A stretch of 64,000 nt of DNA, from positions 4,137,434 through 4,201,433 of the forward strand of contig QXEO01000143.1 in NCBI GenBank assembly GCA_007115705.1, given 5' to 3'. Position 1 is the first letter of the stretch, and every line of letters begins with the position of its first letter. Both the position numbers and the translations under genes were made by a program. The notes under the pieces were generated by a model. It saw only the letters and a program-made list of their open reading frames with translations, was not told the origin of the DNA and did no database searches. Below, in pieces: positions 22,046-33,712 of the stretch. Source of the DNA: Dactylis glomerata. Lineage: Eukaryota; Streptophyta; Magnoliopsida; Poales; Poaceae.

Positions 22046-22728
22046 TCACACATGGTCAATAAGGAGGGTAAGCCTGCGACCATCACGGCTGACAAAGAAC
22101 TAGAACACGCAGATGTCTTCAACTTTCATCCCACTATTCTTGACGACATCCATCCAGTTAGTTGTGATCATAGCACCACCTTTGGGTTTGCCTTTCACTT
22201 TGGACTTGCTCATCACCATCTTCACTGTTGACATTTGCCTTGATGTGCAGAAGACTTTAATCTCCGCCGGCAGTTTAATGTTGCTAAGAATATAGTTCTC
22301 GGTGAAGCTCCTTGAAAAATACTGCATATAGATAAAAAATATGTTACAGAAAACCCGTAGGTGGTGCAATATACGTGAATCAAATTGTTCAGTGCTTGAG
22401 TGATTACCATTTTCGCTTTTCCTTTAACAACATTTGATTTCTTGATTGTGCAAACATATAAAGGCGGCGTTGGCATTTTTTTCTGAACAACCCTCTCTAG
22501 TCAACGATAATCTGCACTATCAAACTCTACACGATTGGCGAACTCAATAAAAGCTTCGAAATCTTCTTCACCTTCTATACCAGGGCCTGCATAAAAGAAC
22601 TACATATATAAGATGCTACAATAGAAGTATGTGGATAATTTATGTGTGGCAAGTTTTTGCGTACCTCTGATGATAAGCCTTTGGTTCATGTTCAGTATAG
22701 CACGACCGCGACGAGTTTTAGCAGTCAT
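22046..22728 (-). pseudogene. B3-domain-like gene with premature stops
   Basis: Reading the reverse strand, exons are 22665-22728 (MTAKTRRGRAILNMNQRL), 22408-22586 (GPGIEGEEDFEAFIEFAN, then PTPPLYVCTIKKSNVVKGKA) and 22046-22321 (YFSRSFTENYILSNIKLP, TTNWMDVVKNSGMKVEDICVF, FFVSRDGRRLTLLIDHV). Splice sites are GT-AG. The last exon has the shape of a plant B3 DNA-binding domain: strand, K-rich turn, W-x-x-V, then a LK-G-D-x-C-x-F-like segment. In-frame stops interrupt it: a TGA after ADYR in the middle exon and a TAG (22100-22102) after DICVF. It probably belonged to the same mobile unit as the FAR1 gene. The B3 call rests on pattern, not on alignment. Confidence 0.62.
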
Positions 22729-23637
22729 TGGCACCTAATGACATGTAGTCGATATTTGCATTAATCAAAAATATTTTATATTAACGTAGGCGTCCACTAG
22801 TACATTGCTTTTTTAATTTAATTACAGGTTGTATTTGTTAAAACAAGATTATCATATGTCCATAATTTAATTTAAGGGCTAATTTAACATGATTGGGATG
22901 GACGATATCCTGAACTTAATCAGCATGAGACATATATAAGAGGCCGTGGACGATAATAACCAGCGGTTGGATGATAATAACCAAAATAGATATGCTTCAG
23001 AACCTAAATAGAGCGCTCTCTATAGTAAAAAAAAGATCTACGAATATCAAGTGTGATCAATCTAATTTCTACACCAAAAAAATAATATTGGACAATAGAT
23101 CTAGGATGATATACTTACAGAAGAGGATCGGATAGTAGAGCGCCCCGGATTGATCTATCCACGAGGCGATGGGAGTACTGATCGATGCGGCAACGTCAGG
23201 TTTCGTGGTTCAGTTGGCGTAGTTGGAAGAACTGGTCTACTCGCCGGCGTGAGTGTGCGTGGTACACTCGGCGGGCTTGGGGTGGCTAACCGATGCGGCG
23301 AATTCAGCTTTCCTTCTCGACCCAACGGCGATGGGGGAGGATGCGACGGGGAGGCATGGTGGCTGGCAGGTTGAAACAGGATGTGAGATCTCAGCGCGTG
23401 CGATCGGCGGAGTCGTCGAGGGGTAGAAAACGTTGACGACGAATTTCTCTGCCGATCACCTTAAGTAACGGCAGTAGTTACCTCCATATGCGCACATACG
23501 ACGTGAAGTAGTCGGTACGTGCCACCGATGGACGCGGCTGCATCCGCCATTGGTTTGGGCCGGCCCATTAACAACGCGGCTGGTTGCAGCCGAATGACGG
23601 ATACAAACCGCGGCGCATTAACGCGCACTCCTTCTTG
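22729..23637. other. Upstream side of the B3-like pseudogene and a GC-rich stretch
   Basis: AT-rich sequence gives way at about 23150 to GC-rich text. GGGCCGGCCCATTAACAACG at 23557-23576 is echoed by GTGCCGGCCCGTTAACAACG at 36521-36540, which sits just after another arm repeat. I see no open frame worth naming. Confidence 0.4.
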
Positions 23638-24123
23638 CTCCGCCGGCCCATTTCCTAGGCGGGAGTCCTTTTTATTTTTCTTTTTTATTAATTTTGGATA
23701 TTTTGGTTATATATTTTCCACATCTAAATACTTATCAAAAATTATTATTAGAGTAATTTATCGTACAATAAATATTTGTAGAATTTTATAATTTTCTTTT
23801 GATTTTTTTTAAAAAATGATAAAAAAATCGAGTTGCTAGGAATGGCTCTCTCAGGTAGGCCTAAATGGTCTTTTTTCAGATATGTGATTTTTTCGACATT
23901 CTTCAAATGGTCTAAAAAAATTACCACGTTATGAACTACCAAAATGTATAATTAATACATAAATTTCAAGGTTTTTTTGTTATTATTTTGTGTGCTATGA
24001 TATAAATAATATTTATGCCTTCTCCGTCTTAAAAGGGGTGTTGTCCATGGTTTTACACATGCAATGAGTGCACCACCCAAGTGTTTTTACCCTATGCACT
24101 TGAAAACTCATGGACACACACAC
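23638..24123 (+). repeat. Arm repeat L1 (shared with 34064-34552)
   Basis: It starts GCTCCGCCGGCCCATTTCCT and contains GAGTTGCTAGGAATGGCTCT and AAGGGGTGTTGTCCATGGTT. Almost the same sequence occurs at 34064-34552, and in both places a 167-bp repeat array follows at once. The GAGTTGCTAGGAATGG portion is the reverse complement of the matching part of the R arms (32311-32700, 33713-34063, 36241-36520), so L and R arms act as long imperfect terminal inverted repeats. Confidence 0.7.
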
Positions 24124-24983
24124 TCTTAAGGGGTGTGTGGATACTGGTGTACCCACACTGGTGCAACAGTTCATGTCTAGGCTGCCTTTCTGGGGTTTTG
24201 AGGTGGTGTTGACCTTTTGTTGACATATGCAATGGGAGAAGCCCCACTTTGATACTACCCTAGGTACTTTGATCCATAGCTTATACCATACTACTTGGGG
24301 TGTGTGGATACTGGTGTACCCACACTGGTGCAACAGTTCATGTCTAGGCTGCCTTTCCGGGGTTTTGAGGTGGTGTTGACCTTTTGTTGACACATGCAAT
24401 GGGAGAAGCCCCACTTTGATACTACCCTAGGTACTTTGATCCATAGCTTGTACCATACTACTTGGGGTGTGTGGATACTGGTGTACCCACACTAGTGCAA
24501 CAGTTCATGTCTAGGCTCCCTTTCCGGGGTTTTGAGGTGGTATTGAACTTTTGTTGACACATGCAATGGGAGAAGCCCCACTTTGATACTACCCTAGGTA
24601 CTTTGATCCATAGCTTGTACCATACTACTTGGGGTGTGTGGATACTAGTGTACCCATACTGGTGCAGCAGTTCATGTCTAGGCTGCCTTTCTGGGGTTTT
24701 GAGGTGGTGTTGACCTTTTGTTGACGCATGCAATGGGAGAAGCCCCACTTTGATACTACCCTAGGTACTTTGATCCATAGCTTGTACCATACTACTTGGG
24801 GTGTTTTCATGCTGGTGTACCCACACTGGTGCAACAGTTCATGTCTAGGCTGCCTTTCTGGGGTTTTGAGGTGGTGTTGACCTTTTGTTGAGACATGCAA
24901 TGGGAGAAGCCCCACTTTGATACTACCCTAGGTACTTTGATCCATAGCTTGTACCACACTACTTGAGGTGTGTGGATGCTGGT
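24124..24983 (+). repeat. 167-bp tandem repeat array 1, left part (about 5 units)
   Basis: Unit length is 167 bases, measured from successive TACTTGGGG starts at 24292 and 24459. A unit includes CTGGTGTACCCACACTGGTG, GGGGTTTTGAGGTGGTGTTG, GACACATGCAATGGGAGAAG and GTACTTTGATCCATAGCTTG. The array is interrupted by the LTR element at 24984-31627 and resumes at 31628. Because 167 is not a multiple of three, the open frames seen across units on the reverse strand are by-products. Confidence 0.9.
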
Positions 24984-25352
24984 TGATACGTCTCCAACGT
25001 ATCCATAATTTTTGATGCTCCATGCTTGTTTTTACACCATTTGCCTAATGTTTCGTTACACTTCGTGGCACTTTTATGCATTTTCCGGAACTAACCTATT
25101 AACAAGTCGCCACAGTGCCAGTTCCCTGTTTTCTGCTGTTTTTGTGTTTCAGAAAAGCTACACAGGAAATATTCTCGGAATTAGACGAAACAAGTTCCAG
25201 AAGTCTTATTTTTTCCGGATGAAGGATGAGGACCAAACGAGAGCCAGATGGGGGCCAAGGGCTGCCCTCACACCAGGGCGGCGCGACCCAGCCCCTGGCC
25301 GCGCCCCTATGTGTGAGGAGGCCATGGCAGCCCCCTGACGATGCCCCTTCGC

Positions 25353-25361
25353 CTATATAAA
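25353..25361 (+). promoter_or_regulatory. LTR TATA box
   Basis: CTATATAAAGCC in the LTR is a TATA box at a typical U3/R position. Equivalent sites occur in the second LTR (about 30457-30465), the solo LTR (about 51892-51900) and, as TTTATAGGCG on the plus strand, in the reverse-strand element (about 57475). Confidence 0.6.
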
Positions 25362-26663
25362 GCCTCGGGACGGAAAACCCTAGAGGAGTCGGCAATTTTC
25401 CAGAAGCAGTTCCGCAGCTCCGCCGCCGCCGTCAATGAATTTCGGGGGACAGAAGTCTCTGTTCCGGCACCCTGCCGGGATAGGGAAGTGCCCCTGGAGC
25501 CATCTCCATCGGTCTCCATCGCCGTCTCCGCCGTCTCCATCGACCTCAGCGCCATCTCCATCAACCTTGCTGTCTCCTATGATGAGGAGGGAGTAGTTCT
25601 CTCCCGGGGCTGAGGGCTCTACCAGTAGCTATGTGGTTCACCTCTCTCTCCCATGATGTGATCTTTATGTGATCGTGAGCTTTGTATCATGTTGAATAAG
25701 TAGATGTTACTCTTCTTCATTATGTGTACTCTAGTGTGTTATTAAAGTAATCTATTCCTCCTGCCATGGTGTAACGGTGACAGTGCGTGCATCGTGGTGG
25801 TACTTGGTCTAGGCTACGATTGTGATCTTTTATGGATTATGAGAATAATTATCACTATGATAGTATTGAAGTGATCTTTTCCTCCTTTCATGGTGTAATG
25901 TTGACAGTGTGTGCACCGTGTTAGTACTTGGTCTAAGTTGCAATAATATCTATCTTGAGTTGTGATTTGATTTGGATATCTCTATGAGTGGTGTTTGTCA
26001 AGTATTTGATGAACTTTGAGGAGTGCTTCGTAGCCCTACGCAATGATTAGTGTTATTCAATAGGAGAGTAATTCAGAGTACCATAGTGAAGAAAAGTTAT
26101 TTATTTGTTCAATTATGTTATATTTGTTGGGAGTGTGTCCACTAGTGAAAGTATGATCCCTAGGCCTTGTTTCCAAGCTTTGCACACCGTTTACTTGCTG
26201 TTTTGTTACTTGTTTGCTTGCTGCCATTTTTATTCTAGATTGCATTTACTACTTATAATCATCTATACCACTTGTATTTCACTATCTCTTCGCCGAACTA
26301 GTGCACCTATACATCTGACAAGTGTATTGGGTGTGTTGGGGACACAAGAGACTTTCGGTATCATAATTGCAGGGTTGTTTGAGAGGGATAGCTTTGACCT
26401 CTTCCTCCCTGAGTTCGATAAACCTTGGGTGATCCACTTAAGGGAAACTTGCTGCTGCTCTACAAACCTCTGCACTTGGAGGCCCAACACTGTCTACAAG
26501 AACAGAAGCGTGTGTAGACATCAAGCTCTTTTCTGGTGCCGTTGCCGGGGAGGTAAGCTAAAAGGTACTCGCATCCTCCTGTGTGAGTGCTCGGAGTTAT
26601 TTCCTTTAGATTCTGCAATTACATCTTTTTGTTTCTTATTTTTATTTTCACTAGTTAGGCTTA

Positions 26664-27500
26664 ATGGAAAATAAAGAGTTCTTTAGTCTTTTTTATGAGT
26701 TTAGATTTGAAGTGGAAATTGAAAAACCTTTGGAGCTTATTTCGCATAGCAATGTTATTAGTACGAATGCTTTGAATCACGTTATTGCTAATGCTATGGA
26801 AAAGTCTAAGCTTGGGGAAGCTGGTTTTGTTAAGCATGATATTTTTAGTTCCCCAGCTTTAGTGGAGAAAGTTTGTTCTGATAATATTTTATCTCCCATA
26901 TGTGATGTTCCTTCTTATGATGATATGTTTGAAGAATATGCTTTGCGAAATAGCTGTTCTCTAGCTTGTGATGATACTAAACCTCTAGTTTATGATGGTT
27001 ATGATGATGGGTATAATATTTTTAGTTCACCTACTATTGAGGATAAAATTAGTTATGATTACAATATGCCTCCTATTTTTTATGATTATGGTGATGAGAA
27101 TAATTATTCTGTTGAATCTGCTCCTACTACTATTGTTCATGTGGGGAGTATTAATTCTTTTATGCATGTGGCTCATAATAGAGATCCTTTATGTGACAGT
27201 TATATTGTTAATTCTATTCATGATGCTACTGAAAGTTATTATGAGAGAGGGAAACATGGTTTGATGGATCTCAACAATATTAAGTTTCCCCTTTTTATGT
27301 TGCAAATCTTGAAGTGGCACTTGTTTTATCTATCCATGCTTGCTACTATGTGCCTCGTTGATTTATTTTCTTACAAGATTCCTATGCATAGGAAGTGGTT
27401 TAGATTTAAATGTGTTCCATACTTGCTTTTTGATGCTCTCTATTGCTTTAAGTTCCTATATGGCGCCTTTACCTCAAGCTCTTATATGGCGCCCACATGA
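26664..27500 (+). CDS. Unknown 278-aa protein in the gag position of the LTR element
   Basis: The frame opens 140 bases after the LTR with MENKEFFSLFYEFRFEVEIE and is low in GC, acidic and rich in D, Y and S (for example VYDGYDDGYNIFSS). The C-terminal quarter is hydrophobic and includes FPLFMLQILKWHLFYLSMLA, TMCLVDLFSYKIPMHRKWFR, and a tyrosine/phenylalanine-rich tail. HDATESYYERGK followed by DLFSYKIPMHRKW recurs in the open frame of the second LTR element (61350-62282, reverse strand). No gag knuckle, protease or polymerase motif is visible. The hydrophobic stretch could be a membrane segment. I cannot name a function. Confidence 0.6.
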   Translation: MENKEFFSLFYEFRFEVEIEKPLELISHSNVISTNALNHVIANAMEKSKLGEAGFVKHDIFSSPALVEKVCSDNILSPICDVPSYDDMFEEYALRNSCSLACDDTKPLVYDGYDDGYNIFSSPTIEDKISYDYNMPPIFYDYGDENNYSVESAPTTIVHVGSINSFMHVAHNRDPLCDSYIVNSIHDATESYYERGKHGLMDLNNIKFPLFMLQILKWHLFYLSMLATMCLVDLFSYKIPMHRKWFRFKCVPYLLFDALYCFKFLYGAFTSSSYMAPT

Positions 27501-30072
27501 GCATCTTTGCAAATTACTGCGCCTAGCTCAAAGGCGTTAAAGAAAAGCACTCTTGGGAGATAACCCATTGTTTATTTTCAGTACTTTTTCTTTTATTTGA
27601 GTCTTGGAAGTTATTACTACTGTAATAACCGCTCCTTATCCTTTTTATTTCGTTGTTGTGCCAAGAGAAGCCTCTAATTTGAGTGAGGTAAGATTTGGGG
27701 ATGTTGCTGTCCTGAAACAGTTTTTGGTGCTGCACCGTAAAAATTCGTGAAAATTATCTGTACATATTTTGGACCTGCGATTTCTTGTGCATATGCCCCA
27801 GGTTATATCCAAACTTTCATTAGTTGAACACTTTTTGATTTGAGCAACATAAAACACCTCAAAAATTCGACCTTTGTCAGCTGTTCTGTTTTGATAGATT
27901 TCTGCCAATATTTGTGTTTGCCGCTTTATCGCTTTCTTTTTGAGTTCTTTTGATCACGGAACTTTTGGGGAAGTTGTTACAGTAGTATATGCTTTATATG
28001 TGGTGGTTTTGGGTTGAAACCTGAAGCAAAAGAGGTTGATTATATGTTATTCTTACACTAATGTTGCTAATAGAATTGTGTTTAGTTTTGTATGAAGGAA
28101 GTTTTCAAGTGTAGGGATCAGAGAGTGATGAGATGAGTTGAAGAATGGACAAAAGCTCAAGCTTGGGGATGCCCATGCATCACCCCAAGAAATATCCAAT
28201 AATTACAAGCGTCAAAGCTTGGGGATGCCCCCGAGGCACCCCTTCTTCATCGGCAAAAATCAGGCCACCTTTCAAGACACTATATTTTTATTGCTTCATG
28301 CACTATGTGTTTTTTTGGAGCGTCAGTTGTTTTTGTTTTTAGTTTTCTTTTGCTTTGTTTGCTGCAATAAATGGTTGATCACATCATGTTGTTTGGAGGG
28401 AGACATACTTCACTTTTTATTTGCCAAGAACACTCTGTTTTTCACTCTTATCATTCAACGAGTGTTCTCTTTTTCTGCTACTGCGTTTAGCTTGCATTTT
28501 TCACCTTGATTTGTGTTCAGATCTTGTTATATCTTTTCATCAAGGTGTATTTTTGCCTCTGATCTATATTGGTTTTCATCAAAAGAGGTGTTTATAAAAA
28601 ATTTGAATGGTGTTGGAAAAGAGAAAAAGCTTTATGCAAAAAAGTGGTACAAGAAGGAGCTTGTGTAGACTGCGGCTTAGGCTTTTGCATGTCGTGCTAG
28701 ATGCCTTTTTGATAGTATGCTTAGTGGTTTTGCTGTAGCATGACTTGTCTCAAATAACTGAGATTGCTTAATGAGCCTTTGAAAGAATCATTCGTTGTTT
28801 TTATCGTTTGGAAGCATTATTTTGGTTTTCTCCTTTATGCTTTATTTGGGTTGACTTGGCGCATGCTCACACATGTTAGACTCATACAAAGTCGCCAATA
28901 GCCTCTATGATCATTTAGTTTTTGACTTTTGATGCCATCTTATGCTTCTTTCAATGATGCTTTGTCGCTTTGCATGATTATGGCCGTTATTGCTCTCTTA
29001 GTTGGTCGCTCCCAGTCTTTTGCTAGCCCTCATTTTGTACTGAGTATGAGCTCTACTCGTGCATCCAACTCCTAAAAACCAAGTTTGCCATTGTGTCCAC
29101 TATAAACTCCTATGCATGGTACTTGTAAGCCATTCCAAGTAAATTTTCATGTGCTACCTTTCAAAAAACCTTCAAAATACTTCTCATTTTGTGACACTGT
29201 TTTCAGCTCGTGGGGACGTACTGGTTGGATTTGCTATCTTCCATATTGTCTTATTCCAAAAAGAAAAAAGAGAGAAAAAAGAAAAGAAAAAAGGCACTCC
29301 TCCATGGTATGTGAATGTTGGTGGGCACCCGATGGAATCGGTTAGCCATGGTTTGAGGAAGGAAAAAAGGTGGGGAGGAGTGCCAAGCTTTATAAAAGAG
29401 CACAAAAGTGCCAATTTCTCTCTCAAAAACTTGCTTCATTTTTGTATGGAAGATAGTAAGAACCCCATTGCTAGTCGTTGACAAAAGCAACCACCTCTCA
29501 AAACTCAAGTTTTATCTCTCTGTTTTACAAATGAAAAGCTCTAGCACATGTTTAATCACTGCTTCCCTCTGCGAAGGGCCTTTCTTTTACTTTTATGTTG
29601 AGTCACCACCTTCTACCTTTATGCACCATTAAGAGAGCATAGTTGTCATTCTGAGTATAATGTGCATTGTCCCAAAGTTTTCATTGATTGATTCATATTG
29701 TTGGTTTCACTTGTTCTCAAATTATTTGTATCTAGTCGCCCTCTTAAACTTGAAGGTGTCCTATGCATTTATGTTTTGCTCTCACTCATTAAGGACAAGC
29801 TGAAAACAATTTATATGTTTTTCCTTATGATTTGAACACACGTTTGACTTTCATTGTTTCATTTTCATGATCTTTTGTTTGTGTTCATCTTCATGTTTAT
29901 AACATGGTTGCTAAGTTCTTACTGTCAAGATTATATCTTTCATGCCCATGTTTTAAGTTCTTTGATCTCAGCTCACAACGCTTACATATATGATCAAGAT
30001 TGTGTAGGTGCATGTCACCTCAAAAATTATTTCTTTTGTTATCACTTACCTACTCGAGGATGAGCAGGAGTT
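27501..30072 (+). other. Non-coding interior of the LTR element
   Basis: There is no protein-coding signal over about 2.5 kb. Two extra copies of the polypurine-tract phrase AAGCTTGGGGATGCCC lie at about 28157 and 28219. The target site that is occupied by a hAT element in the sister copy is empty here (TGAGCTCT at 29047-29054). Confidence 0.7.
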
Positions 30073-31627
30073 AAGCTTGGGGATGCTGATACGTCTCCAA
30101 CGTATCCATAATATTTGATGCTCCATACTTGTTTTTACACCATTTGTCTAATGTTTTGTTACACTTCGTGGCACTTTTATGCATTTTCCGGAACTAACCT
30201 ATTAACAAGTCGCCACAGTGCCAGTTCCATGTTTTCTGCTGTTTTTGTGTTTCAGAAAAGCTACACAGGAAATATTCTCGGAATTGGATGAAACAAGTTC
30301 CAGAAGTCTTATTTTTCCCGGACGAAGGACGAGGACCAAACTAGAGCCAGAGGGGGGCCAGGGGCTGCCCTCACACCAGGGCGGCGCGGCCCAGCCCCTG
30401 GCAGTGCCCCCTATGTGTGAGGAGGCCCTGGCAGCCCCCTGATGATGCCCCTTCGCCTATATAAAGCCTCGGGACGGAAAACCCTAGAGGAGTCGGCAAT
30501 TTTCTAGAAGCAGTTCCGCAGCTCCGCCGCCGCCGTCAACGAATTTCGGGGGACAGAAGTCTCTATTCCGGCACCCTACCGGGACAGGGAAGTGCCCCCG
30601 GAGCCATCTCCATCGGTCTCCATCACCATCTCCGCCGTCTCCATCGACCTCACCGCCGTCTCCATCAACCTTGCTGTCTCCTATGATGAGGAGGGAGTAG
30701 TTCTCCCCCGGGGCTGAGGGCTCTACCGGTAGCTATGTGGTTCACCTCTCTCTCCCATGATGTGATCTTTATGTGATCGTGAGCTTTGTATCATGTTGAA
30801 TAAGTAGATGTTACTCTTCTTCATTATGTGTACTCTAGTGTGTTATTAAAGTAATCTACTCCTCCTGCCATGGTGTAACGGTGACAGTGCGTGCATCGTG
30901 GTGGTACTTGGTCTAGGCTACGATTGTGATCTTTTATGGATTATGAGAATAATTATCACTACGATAGTATTGAAGTGATCTTTTTCTCCTTTCATGGTGT
31001 AATGTTGACAGTGTGTGCACCGTGTTAGTACTTGGTCTAAGTTGCAATAATATCTATCTTGAGTTGTGATTTGATTTGCTTATCTCTATGAGTGGTGTTT
31101 GTCAAGTACTTGATGAACTTTGAGGAGTGCTTCGTAGCCCTACGCAATGATTAGTGTTATTCAATAGGAGAGTAATTCAGAGTACCATAGTGAAGAGAAG
31201 TTATTTATTTGTTCAATTATGTTATATTTGTTGGGAGTGTGTCCACTAGTGAAAGTATGATCCCTAGGCCTTGTTTCCAAGCTTTGCACACCGTTTACTT
31301 GCTGTTTTGTTACTTGTTTGCTTGCTGCCATTTTTATTCCAGATTGCATTTACTACTTATAATCATCTATACCACTTGTATTTCACTATCTCTTCTCCGA
31401 ACTAGTGCACCTATACATCTGACAAGTGTATTGGGTGTGTTGGGGACACAAGAGACTTTCTGTATCGTAATTGCAGGGTTGTTTGAGAGGGATAGCTTTG
31501 ACCTCTTCCTCCCTGAGTTCGATAAACCTTGGGTGATCCACTTAAGGGAAACTTGCTGCTGTTCTACAAACCTCTGCACTTGGAGGCCCAACACTGTCTA
31601 CAAGAACAGAAACGTGTGTAGATATCA

Positions 31628-32310
31628 CTGGTGTACCCACACTGGTGCAATCATGTGTAGGCTGCCTTTTCGGGGTTTTGAGTTGGTGTTGACCTTTTGT
31701 TGACACATGCAATGGGAGAAGCCCCATTGTGATACTACCCTAGGTATTTTGATCCATAGCTTGTACTATACTACTTGGGGTGTGTGGATACTGGTGTACC
31801 CACACTGGTGCAACAGTTTATGTCTAGGCTGCCTTTCCGGGGTTTTGAGGTGGTGTTGACCTTTTGTTGACACATGCAATGGGAGAAGCCCCACTGTGAT
31901 ACTACCCTAGGTACTTTGATCCATAGCTTGTACCATACTACCTGGGGTGTTTTGATGCTGGTGTACCCACACTGGTGCAGCAGTTCATGTCTATGCTGCC
32001 TTTCCGGGGTTTTGAGGTGGTGTTGACCTTTTGTTGAGATATGCAATGGCAGAAGCCCCACTGTGATACTACCCTAGGTACTTTGATCCATAGCTTGTAC
32101 CGTACAACTTGGGGGGTGTGTGGATGCTGGTGTACCCACACTGGTGCAGCAGTTCATGTCTATGTTGCCTTTCCGGGGTTTTGAGGTGGTGTTGACCTTT
32201 TGTTGACACATGCAATGGGAGAAGCCCCACTGTGATACTACCATAGGTAATTTGATCCATAGCTTGTACCGTACTACTTGGGGTGTGTGTGGATGCTGGT
32301 GTACAAAATA
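31628..32310 (+). repeat. 167-bp tandem repeat array 1, right part (about 4 units)
   Basis: This continues the array broken by the LTR element; units have the same 167-base text with scattered substitutions. The last unit runs into the R1 arm at about 32305, after GTGTGGATGCTGGTGTACAA. Confidence 0.88.
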
Positions 32311-32700
32311 CATCTTTATTATGTGTGTCATATCACATATAATAAAAATGAAAATACACATGAAATCAATGCATTTAGTAAGTATTTTAGTATAATAGGC
32401 AGTGGTAAATTTTTTGGACCATTTCAAGAATATCGAAAAAATCACATGTCTACAAAATGTACCTTTCAGGCCTACCTGAGAGGTCCATTCCTAGCAACTC
32501 GAATTTTTTGACATTTTTTAAATTGAATAAAAAAATTCTATGTCATATGAAAATTATTTGTTTTACTACGATATATTTCTTTATTTATTTTAACTACCTT
32601 TTATGTATACAAAAATATAATAACTAAATTCGAGATTATAGCAAAAAAAACAGCCAACTCGGCCAGTAAACGGGCCGGCCGAACCAACAGATGGTTTGTT
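32311..32700 (+). repeat. Arm repeat R1
   Basis: It includes GAAATCAATGCATTTAGTAAG, CACATGTCTACAAAATGTACC, CCATTCCTAGCAACTCGAAT and ends AACGGGCCGGCCGAACCAAC. Nearly the same text occurs at 33713-34063 and a shortened form at 36241-36520. Part of it is the reverse complement of the L arms. Confidence 0.75.
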
Positions 32701-32929
32701 AGTGCGCGGCTTGCTTGGGATGCATGCGTTACCGAATTGAGTGCGTACGAATTTAACGCGTTTTGACCCGTGCACGGATTACAAACTTGACCGTATTCAC
32801 ACATCCACGACCGCATCGTATTCACCACTCCCACGCCTTTATAAGCACTCGCAACCTGCGACGCTCCACATCGCCGGCCCGCCTCCTCTCATTAGCTACG
32901 CATCAACTTCTCGGCGCACTCAGGACACC

Positions 32930-33367
32930 ATGGATCCGAATGGCGGTGCGCTTCCCGTGCCCGATGCAGGCAGTTCCAACACGCTAGAACTTCTAGCGCG
33001 TGCGGCGGTGGAAGAGCAGCAGTGGGAGCGGGTGGCATTGGAGGAGCAGGAGCGCCTTCTGGAAGAGTAGAGCCGCGCGAATTGGGAGCGGGCTGCTGCT
33101 CAGGAGGTGCGGCTACGTCGCCAGGAGGAGGAGAAGCTTCGCCTGGCGACGGATGAGAAGAAGTACTAGGCCGATCTGGAACGCAACGAAGAAGCACGCA
33201 CCCGCGTCGTCTGGGGGCGTGCTTCTCAGCGGCGCGATGAGATTGACCAAGCTGCAGCTTCTGCCAAGCAGTACGAAGCTGATCTCCGTCGCGTTGAGGA
33301 GGAACGCACTCGCATCGTCTGGGACAGGTCGGCTGTTCTTCAGGAGAGGAAGAACCATTCGGCTTAG
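32930..33367 (+). pseudogene. Coiled-coil-rich open frame broken by two TAG codons
   Basis: From ATG 32930 to TAG 33365-33367 one frame is kept for 146 codons, but it has in-frame TAGs at 33068-33070 and 33167-33169. The predicted product is MDPNGGALPVPDAG then glutamate/arginine-rich heptad-like helix (AVEEQQWERVALEEQERLL, RRQEEEKLRL, ADLRRVEEERTRIVW). Such coiled-coil genes with an N-terminal MDPNGG are, as far as I recall, part of the cargo of grass DNA transposons. It sits between two copies of the R arm. The ends of the frame and its GC content are gene-like, so the two stops are probably recent point mutations. Confidence 0.6.
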
Positions 33368-33712
33368 CTATGCATCTCCGGCCGGTCGTCGTTCTACTAT
33401 TGTATTGACCCAATATATGGATCAGAATAAGTTTTAATATATTATCCCCTGTTATATAAACAGGATTATCAGATTGTATCTCGTGTCATGTGGTACTATA
33501 TATATTTATATAAAATTTCCGTTTTGATGATCTTATGCAAGAAGTAAATATATCGTTACAAACTGAGTGTGGACACATGGTAAAAAAAATAGATATTCTA
33601 TAGTCTCAAACTGTTGATAATTTGTTATTCGCAAATTTATTTTTCTTTGTATTTGATAGATTTTGACCATGTCTGCACCCTGAAATCAAGAAAAAATATA
33701 TGTTGTATCATC

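Larger units (their letters stand above)
24984..31627 (+). mobile_element. Complete non-autonomous Athila-like LTR retrotransposon
   Basis: The two LTRs (24984-26523 and 30087-31627, about 1,540 bases each) start TGATACGTCTCCAACGTATC and end in CA. A 5-bp target duplication CTGGT lies at 24979-24983 and 31628-31632. The primer-binding site TGGTGCCGTTGCCGGGGA (26534-26551) matches the 3' end of tRNA-Asp except for one base, as in Athila-type Gypsy elements. The polypurine tract is AAGCTTGGGGATGC (30073-30086). The 3.56-kb interior has one unknown open frame and no recognisable gag, protease, reverse transcriptase or integrase, so it must depend on other elements. By eye the LTRs differ by only a few percent, so insertion is fairly recent. 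The insertion split a 167-bp repeat. Confidence 0.92.

Noticed and set aside
26105..26674. Forward frame in the LTR (also at 31209 and 52646)
   Set aside because: Repeated because the LTR is repeated; it crosses the LTR end into the primer-binding site and has no motif.
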